This document shows, piece after piece, positions 59,350-64,000 of a DNA stretch of 64,000 bases. Position numbers and translations under genes: made by a program. The notes under the pieces are model-generated. The model saw only the letters and a list, made by a program, of their open reading frames with translations, had not been told where the DNA came from and did no database searches. Each line of letters opens with the position of its first letter. Positions within the stretch are counted from its first letter, which is position 1. Source of the stretch: Rhodoferax sp. (GTDB lineage Bacteria; Pseudomonadota; Gammaproteobacteria; Burkholderiales; Burkholderiaceae_C); contig NZ_JAUSLE010000050.1 of NCBI RefSeq assembly GCF_030646845.1, forward strand, positions 53,401 to 117,400, in the 5' to 3' direction.

Positions 59350-59365
59350 ACCCTAAATGGGGTTT
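59327..59365. promoter_or_regulatory. Tandem 18-bp operator-like repeats at the MNT start
   Basis: ATACCCATAATGGGGTTT (59327-59344) and ATACCCTAAATGGGGTTT (59348-59365) are the same apart from two central bases, repeat with a 21-bp period (two helix turns) and each contain an ACCC/GGGG near-palindrome. They cover the MNT start codon, as expected for autoregulation by its winged HTH. Confidence 0.65.
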
Positions 59366-59434
59366 TTGTCGTATTGAGTTGCTGGCCACGGTGCAAAGGT
59401 TCTGGTGGTATGCGCCATTGTTTATACGTTTTAT

Positions 59435-59495
59435 GCCTCTAGCCCCCGTGGAATAAGCGCATGCAGCTATAAAAAGCGTAGCAATTCAAGCCCTC
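59435..59495. repeat. Dispersed 3'-end repeat, copy 3
   Basis: GCCTCTAGCCCCCGTGGAAT, AAGCGCATGCAGCTATAAAA, AGCGTAGCAATTCAAGCCCTC. It lies 22 bp 3' of the stop of the leftward zinc-ribbon gene in the standard orientation. It is the copy most like the diverged one at 49061. Confidence 0.75.
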
Positions 59496-59516
59496 TGGAT
59501 TGGGGCCGCGTTGGGG

Positions 59517-60254
59517 TTAGTTCAGCACGCTGGCGACCAGGGCAAGGCCTATTGACCACAGGTCTATGTCGGCTGACGCGTCGCTGGTAAAGAGATTGTT
59601 GCGTTGGGCTTTTTGCTCGCGTAGCGCGTGCTGGCGGTCGCGCTCCAGCATGACCAGCGCGTCGGCGACATCCGGCGCATGGGCGCTGACCGTTGTGGAC
59701 TTGACGGCATGGGCATAGCCTTGCAGGGCTTTCTCTACCGCCTTGGGGTCCAGCAACGACAGGGCAGAGCGGCAGTGCGGGCAGGCGTGGTCTTTTCTAA
59801 GGTCCACCGGCGCACCGCAACTGCTGCAATGGATCACGGTCACCCGCTTGGCAATGTCGTCAATCTCGGGTTGGGTCAGCAAACGCACAAACCCCTTTTC
59901 AATCATGAACGACGAAAACGCGCTGAAGCGCCCGTGGCCTTGTGCGCACCGGTAGGTGATGTAACGCCCGCTGCGCACCACGTCAAAGCCCTGCGTCAAG
60001 GCGCCGGTACAGCGCGGGCATTGCATCTTTGCTGCCAACGGCTGGTGGGCCGCCCCCCGTTGTTCATGCAACAGCCTGAACAGATCGGCCACCGCTGCGG
60101 GCAACAGCTTCAAGTTCTCTTGCGGGTCAATCCACATGCCCTGGCATTGGAAGCACAGGTCCAGCTCGACGGCTTTGCCGTGGTTGCCGGGCAATGCGTG
60201 CATCTGCATGGCAGTACGGCACGATGGGCAGGGGGTGGAAGGTGATGTGACCAT
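59517..60254 (-). CDS. Multi-zinc-ribbon protein (zf-TFIIB type)
   Basis: The 245-residue protein has five or more CxxC pairs: CPSC and CFQCQGMWIDP at the N-terminus (a zf-TFIIB ribbon, about 9-45), CPRC near 78, a Cys/His pair in RCAQGHGRF, CSSC and CPHC (about 143-162). The C-terminus is helical and ends in a short hydrophobic stretch. It probably binds two or three zinc ions; a role in nucleic acid or protein binding is inferred only. Confidence 0.78.
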   Translation of the reverse strand: MVTSPSTPCPSCRTAMQMHALPGNHGKAVELDLCFQCQGMWIDPQENLKLLPAAVADLFRLLHEQRGAAHQPLAAKMQCPRCTGALTQGFDVVRSGRYITYRCAQGHGRFSAFSSFMIEKGFVRLLTQPEIDDIAKRVTVIHCSSCGAPVDLRKDHACPHCRSALSLLDPKAVEKALQGYAHAVKSTTVSAHAPDVADALVMLERDRQHALREQKAQRNNLFTSDASADIDLWSIGLALVASVLN

Positions 60255-60384
60255 GTGGACGACAGCGGTTGAAGATAGACGCTATCGTAAAGCGGTTGGC
60301 GCGGGCCGATTCGGTTCAGACGCACGGGCATGTGCGGGGCAAGAATGCTGGAGCGGCCAGGGCCTGGAAGTTTTGGTTAGATTC

Positions 60385-60440
60385 GCCTCTGGCCCACGTG
60401 GAATATGCGCAAGCAGCTACTAAAAGCGTAGCAATTACAA
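60385..60440. repeat. Dispersed 3'-end repeat, copy 4
   Basis: GCCTCTGGCCCACGTGGAAT, ATGCGCAAGCAGCTACTAAA, AGCGTAGCAATTACAA. It lies 9 bp 3' of the stop of the leftward DUF924 gene in the standard orientation. The stem here is GCTAC/GTAGC, where copy 1 has GCTAT/ATAGC, so the last pair changes in both arms. Confidence 0.75.
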
Positions 60441-60448
60441 GGCGGAAA

Positions 60449-60991
60449 CTAGAACGAAGACCCCGGCTCGCTCAGGAACGCCAGCTCTTCTGCGCTGGAG
60501 GTCCGACCCAGAATCGCGTTGCGGTGGGGGTAGCGGCCAAAGCGGTCGATGATGGCCTTGTGGCGCAGCTCGAAGTTCAGGTTGTCCTGTATGCCCAGCT
60601 GCGTAAACAGCGCTACCGCCTGCGTATGCACCAGCGCGGATTCGCTGTGCATGTAGGGCATGTAGGCAAACGTGCGCTGCGCCAGCGGCAGGCTGCGGTC
60701 CTGCCCGCTGGCCACAAGCTCTTGCGCCAGCACCAGCGCCAGCGCGTCCTGCGCAAAGGCGCGCGGCGTGTCGCGGTAGACGTTGCGCGAGAACTGGTCC
60801 AGCACCAATATCTCTGCGAAACGTCCTTGGGGAGTAGTGCGCCACGCAAACAGCTCACACCGTGCAGCGGCCTCCAGCGTGTCGCCAAAGCGGGCACGGA
60901 TGGCGTCGTCCAGCGCGGCGTCTTTGACGAAGTGCTGATTGGGGGTCAGCTCTTCAAACCAAAAATCGAGAATGACTTGGGGTTGCATCAA
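60449..60991 (-). CDS. DUF924 family protein
   Basis: The 180-residue all-helical protein has the DUF924 hallmarks ILDFWFEELTPNQHFVKDAA, EILVLDQFSRNVYRDTPRAF, FAYMPYMHSES and HKAIIDRFGRYPHRNAILGR. The family is TPR-like and of unknown function. Length is normal. A dispersed repeat copy follows on each side of this gene. Confidence 0.92.
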   Translation of the reverse strand: MMQPQVILDFWFEELTPNQHFVKDAALDDAIRARFGDTLEAAARCELFAWRTTPQGRFAEILVLDQFSRNVYRDTPRAFAQDALALVLAQELVASGQDRSLPLAQRTFAYMPYMHSESALVHTQAVALFTQLGIQDNLNFELRHKAIIDRFGRYPHRNAILGRTSSAEELAFLSEPGSSF

Positions 60992-60998
60992 CGAATTA

Positions 60999-61050
60999 TG
61001 CCGACAGCCCTCGTGGGATGGGCGCAGGCAGTTGCCAAAAAAATAGCGGA
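60999..61050. repeat. Dispersed 3'-end repeat, diverged copy 5
   Basis: TGCCGACAGCCCTCGTGGGA, TGGGCGCAGGCAGTTGCCAA and AAAAATAGCGGA align with copies 3 and 4 but the hairpin arms have decayed. It lies directly 3' of the GIY-YIG gene stop in the standard orientation, which supports the match. Confidence 0.5.
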
Positions 61051-61052
61051 AG

Positions 61053-61922
61053 TCAGGCGGTCGGCGCCACCGTTTGCCGCTTCAACTCATCCAGTGTCTT
61101 GCCCTGCGGGCTCTTCCACTCCACCCAGCCGTTGGCCGAGCGACCCATGAGCGCCATGGCGGCCATGCTGGGGCTTGGGAACAGATGGTCCCGGGTGAAG
61201 ACTAGCATTCCATCGTTCAAGGCCGTGACGCCGTCGGTCTGCAGTTGTTCGCGAATGCGCACGTTGGATGTGCCCTGAATGGACGCCACATTCTCCACGC
61301 GCCCGCGTGAGCCTTTTAGCACCACAAAGCCTTCGCTCGTGTATTCGCCCACACCGTCGGCGCCCGAGCCTCGGCAATAGAACAGTTCCAACTCACCCCG
61401 TGCCGTGGGCGCGTTCGTCAGCGGCTCAAAAATCGGCTGGCCCAATGTCGCCAGCAGGGTGGCCGCCGTTTCGTGAATCTCATGGCAATCCGCCTCCAGC
61501 GGCGCGGGCGTGTGGGGCCGCGCGCCGGTGTTGCCGTTCTCCAGGCTGTAGCGCCCGGCTTGGGTGGCCTGTTGAATGGCAAACCACTCTAAAAACAGCG
61601 CGTGCGTTTGCGTCATGCTGTTGGTCAACGAGATCACCACCAGCGCCCGGTTCCAGAAGTCCTTGTTCTGGTTGTGCTGCACCAGCCGGTTGCCGACGCT
61701 GCCGGACTGGCCGATGTACACACGCGGCAAGCCGGCTTCAGACAGCTCGCCCATCAAAAAGTACACGCCCACCTGCAGCGCCTCAGGCGTCTTGACGAAC
61801 TCGGCCAGTTGACTGCGCGGCACTTCGATCACGCGAACAATGCGCGTCGTGATCTCGGCCACGCGCATGCCGCGCGGATCACCGGCGGGGAGGAAGATTT
61901 GGATGGTTTGGGGGCGGGGCAT
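61053..61922 (-). CDS. GIY-YIG nuclease family protein with DUF4357
   Basis: The 289-residue protein has a GIY-YIG domain (about 45-140: GVYFLMGELSEAGLPRVYIG, QSGSVGNRLVQHNQNKDFWN, HALFLEWFAIQQA with the metal-binding Glu) and a C-terminal DUF4357 (about 230-289). Such proteins are thought to cut DNA; the target is unknown. ATG 61922 gives the family-like start PRPQTIQIFLPAGDPRG; GTG 61931 overlaps the AIPR stop as GTGA. Either way it is coupled with the AIPR gene. Its GC content is high, unlike AIPR. Confidence 0.87.
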   Translation of the reverse strand: MPRPQTIQIFLPAGDPRGMRVAEITTRIVRVIEVPRSQLAEFVKTPEALQVGVYFLMGELSEAGLPRVYIGQSGSVGNRLVQHNQNKDFWNRALVVISLTNSMTQTHALFLEWFAIQQATQAGRYSLENGNTGARPHTPAPLEADCHEIHETAATLLATLGQPIFEPLTNAPTARGELELFYCRGSGADGVGEYTSEGFVVLKGSRGRVENVASIQGTSNVRIREQLQTDGVTALNDGMLVFTRDHLFPSPSMAAMALMGRSANGWVEWKSPQGKTLDELKRQTVAPTA

Positions 61923-61927
61923 TGACT

Positions 61928-63631
61928 TCACAACATGGCAGTCAAGTATTCCGAGAACTTTTGAGATTTGACTATGTTGATGATGTTCTCGCCAGTTTCA
62001 TTCGCATACTTTAGGAGGATGCTATGCGCCGTTGAAAACGCTGTTTGAAGTCGTTCTGTGGTCAATTGTTCAATATCTACGGATTCAATGTCTGCATGCG
62101 CATAGTCTTTTGAGCCAATCAACTGAGCTGCTGCAATCCTAGCGATGTGGAAGCTCAAATTCCTTGCCAACCCACGTTCCTCAGGATGGACGCTTGCGGA
62201 GACAAACGCTCTTACTTTCTGAACAATGAGCACTGACTTCAAGAAACTACCAAATGGTTTTTTATGATCAAAAATTGCGTTGTACGAAACGTCGCTTTTG
62301 ATAATTGTTGTGGGGTTTCGTCTTGCGGTTGCTGGATCAAAAAACAAAATTGATCGAATAGCCTGTGCCATATCTTGGATAGTGAATATCCTGTTCGCAG
62401 GTTTGCCCTGATTCTTGTAGTAGCCCTTACGCCGGTCATAAAAATACCCTTGCGTCAGGCAGTAGTCCTCAATGTCTCGCTGCACCGGATCCGTCGCACG
62501 TAGAAGAACGGGTTGAACCGGATTCTGGAAGTTAGAAGCATTAATTATTTTGTCGACGACGGCCTTGTCCGTTGATCGAATGACCTTCACTAAAACAGTT
62601 CGTGGGTCTTCTTTTGTGATGGTGTCACGTTGTTCAAAAATTGAAAATGAAGTCTGCAAGCCATTGATCACAGCGACGTTCTCAAGGTGAAGCGCTTTTG
62701 GCAATTGCGCTACTTTTTCGGCGATTATTGTGATGCCATTGTTGAACCACCAAAAATCGCTGTCCTTATCATCTCTAATAGTTTCGCCGATTTTCTTATT
62801 GACATCCACTTCCCCAAGGAAGTGTCGAATGTTTGACTCAAAAATTGATTCACGAACTCGCCCAGTAGCGGGATCAGAAATGAAATTGAGGTAATGCCAT
62901 AGCCTGACGACACCGACATAACCGTACTTTTCTTTAGTGAGGCTGATAGAAGTCGGATCCATTTCAAAAATCAATTCTAGACTTTGGATAGGTTGCTGTT
63001 GATACAGCTCCATCAGTTCGGCAGAGCTAAGTAGGTTCACCGTGATCGGACAGTTCTTGACCAAAGTTTGCGTCAAGGCGAGAAACTGACTTTTCTTCGC
63101 CGTAATTACTCCATTTACTTCTGACGTCTCAGCACGCGTGCAGTAATAGAAGTCAATTGATAACGAAGCATGTTTCTTTATCGACTCGATCCACACGGCT
63201 CTGAATAGCTCGACCTTTTCCACAAGGCTACTGTTGAACACTTTTAGAAGGTCATCAGCACTCTTGCCTAAATCACATACTACCGGCCAACTTGTAATCC
63301 ACGAATTGAATGTGGCTTCTTTAAACTTGGGTGCGGTTTTTGACTGGACTACCAGTACTTGTACAGAGGAGGCCGATGTGACCTTTATCTCATCCAGATC
63401 CTCTTTTGTCGTTACGCATTGATCGTTTACCAGAATCAAAAAACAATCAATGCCACCATCATTGCCGCCATCGGTAATGGCATCTTCAATTTCCGTAAAC
63501 GTGGTCTCGGATTGTTTCGTGAGTTGCAGTGCACAGAAATACTCAAACTGCTCGTCCGCCGCAACATGTGCAAATCCATTGTCATTCGCAAATTGATCGC
63601 GACACGCATCCAATAGAACCTGATTAGCCAT
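61928..63631 (-). CDS. AIPR family protein with a PD-(D/E)xK-like N-terminus
   Basis: The 567-residue protein matches AIPR (abortive infection phage resistance) proteins: the central part has FWWFNNGITIIAEKV, NVAVINGLQTSFSIFEQRD, ASNFQNPVQP and a C-terminal helical region. The N-terminus has GGNDGGIDCFLILVND (Asp62) and VQVLVVQSKTA (Gln96, Lys98), a restriction-endonuclease-like active site of the form D-x-QxK. It should be a nuclease acting in phage defence by abortive infection. The gene is clearly AT-richer than its neighbours and uses AT-ending codons, a sign of recent transfer. It reads into the GIY-YIG gene with an overlap. Confidence 0.88.
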   Translation of the reverse strand: MANQVLLDACRDQFANDNGFAHVAADEQFEYFCALQLTKQSETTFTEIEDAITDGGNDGGIDCFLILVNDQCVTTKEDLDEIKVTSASSVQVLVVQSKTAPKFKEATFNSWITSWPVVCDLGKSADDLLKVFNSSLVEKVELFRAVWIESIKKHASLSIDFYYCTRAETSEVNGVITAKKSQFLALTQTLVKNCPITVNLLSSAELMELYQQQPIQSLELIFEMDPTSISLTKEKYGYVGVVRLWHYLNFISDPATGRVRESIFESNIRHFLGEVDVNKKIGETIRDDKDSDFWWFNNGITIIAEKVAQLPKALHLENVAVINGLQTSFSIFEQRDTITKEDPRTVLVKVIRSTDKAVVDKIINASNFQNPVQPVLLRATDPVQRDIEDYCLTQGYFYDRRKGYYKNQGKPANRIFTIQDMAQAIRSILFFDPATARRNPTTIIKSDVSYNAIFDHKKPFGSFLKSVLIVQKVRAFVSASVHPEERGLARNLSFHIARIAAAQLIGSKDYAHADIESVDIEQLTTERLQTAFSTAHSILLKYANETGENIINIVKSQKFSEYLTAML

Positions 63632-63922
63632 TTATTTTCTACTCCCTGAAATGACGGTTATCAGCAATTTATGTAGTTTTTGCTTCCCCCAACTATCCTT
63701 CAACCCCACGGCGTAGTTAAACACCCGCCTCCCAGCCGTGTGATCCGCCCTATCCGCCACAAAGTAGCCATGCCGCTCAAACTGAAACTTGTCATCCGCC
63801 TGCGCGCTGGCCAGTGACGGCTCCACAAACCCCGTCACCACTTTCAGGCTGTCGGGGTCCAGGCTTTCGATGAAGTCTTTGCCGCCCGCGTCCAGTTGGA
63901 CCGAGGCAGCGAGACAATGCAT
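63632..63922 (-). pseudogene. glnS: 3' fragment of glutaminyl-tRNA synthetase gene
   Basis: The 96-codon frame contains DAGGKDFIESLDPDSLKVVT, GFVEPSLASAQADDKFQFER and HGYFVADRADHTAGRRVFNY followed by AVGLKDSWGK, which is the C-terminal end of betaproteobacterial GlnRS (about 65 residues). True GlnRS ends at SWGK; here 16 more codons follow before a stop. Upstream, homology ends near codon 10 and the frame abuts the stop of another gene (TGATG). It is a detached fragment, not a functional synthetase, and may be an integration or recombination scar. Confidence 0.75.
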
Positions 63923-64000
63923 CAGGCCACTTTCTTCAGCGACAGTTTTACGGTGTATCCCAGTTGCGCGGCAACGTTCACCAATGCATCCAGTGTGAAT
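63922..64000 (-). CDS. C-terminal end of a probable XRE/HigA-like regulator, cut by window edge
   Basis: The last 25 codons before TGA at 63922-63924 read FTLDALVNVAAQLGYTVKLS and LKKVA. This resembles the tail of short XRE-family antitoxin proteins, in which a last helix and strand follow the HTH. Only the end is visible, so the family is uncertain. If correct, a toxin partner would be expected upstream of it, outside the window. Confidence 0.45.
   Translation of the reverse strand, partial: FTLDALVNVAAQLGYTVKLSLKKVA

Noticed and set aside
1..64000. CRISPR array, tRNA, rRNA or insertion sequence
   Set aside because: No regularly spaced repeats, cloverleaf or rRNA sequence, or transposase-like protein was recognised in the window.

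Overview
The window is a stretch of high-GC (about 60 percent, judged by eye) bacterial chromosome with dense genes, many 4-bp ATGA/GTGA overlaps and typical AGGAG ribosome binding sites. Gene content and protein style (thyA/folA, aroC, RbgA, YeeE/YedE pair, pirins, TrhP, YciI/sigma clusters) point to a betaproteobacterium of the order Burkholderiales, most likely Comamonadaceae near Rhodoferax or Polaromonas. A secreted ice-binding lipoprotein would fit a cold habitat. The assignment is inference; no rRNA or tRNA gene is present to test it.

Layout. 1-7.7 kb: acyl-CoA dehydrogenase (cut by the window edge), an AraC regulator, the overlapping cluster thyA-EamA transporter-folA, an FAD-linked 2-hydroxyacid dehydrogenase, a DUF2069 protein and a divergent YihY protein. 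7.8-12.8 kb: a quinone/electrophile-stress group (AzoR, DoxX, glutathionyl-hydroquinone reductase-like GST, two pirins) divergent from a LysR regulator. 12.8-21.5 kb: sulfhydrylase, CBS protein, aroC, MFS and EamA transporters, aroQ, TrhP, ArfB. 21.6-34 kb: mostly single metabolic genes (NAD(P)H oxidoreductase, diguanylate cyclase, RbgA, ferredoxin, DHH phosphoesterase, FrnE-type DsbA, FG-GAP protein, haloacid dehalogenase, solute-binding protein, hydrolase/methyltransferase/DUF427 operon, alcohol dehydrogenase). 34-38.5 kb: an orphan contractile tail sheath gene next to an Ig-like/DUF3494 ice-binding lipoprotein, then a thiol-disulfide lipoprotein and TerB. 38.5-49.7 kb: antiporter, HPF-like protein, small secreted proteins, a sulfur-uptake pair, a large GGDEF/EAL sensor, an M23 peptidase, a decayed VOC gene and RluE. 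49.9-54.5 kb: a leftward cluster of two YciI and two VOC genes, an ECF-type sigma factor whose frame runs into a MoaD/ThiS-like ubiquitin fold ending in Gly-Gly, and a BNR-repeat protein. 54.7-58.3 kb: MoxR-DUF58-TgpA-like operon, the last lacking the transglutaminase core. 58.3-64 kb: an accessory/defence stretch with a HEPN/nucleotidyltransferase pair, zinc-ribbon and DUF924 proteins, a GIY-YIG nuclease overlapping an AT-rich AIPR protein, a glnS 3' fragment and the end of a probable antitoxin-like regulator.

The strongest unexplained signals are: (a) a family of about 55-bp interspersed repeats placed just 3' of stop codons in one fixed orientation, one copy now read as codons of a convergent gene; (b) the sigma factor-MoaD/ThiS fusion; (c) the lone sheath gene with a perfect Shine-Dalgarno; (d) the two-nuclease AIPR/GIY-YIG operon beside a glnS remnant; (e) tandem palindromic operators over the start of the HEPN/MNT pair. 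All functional calls come from reading the sequence and from family knowledge; no database search was run.
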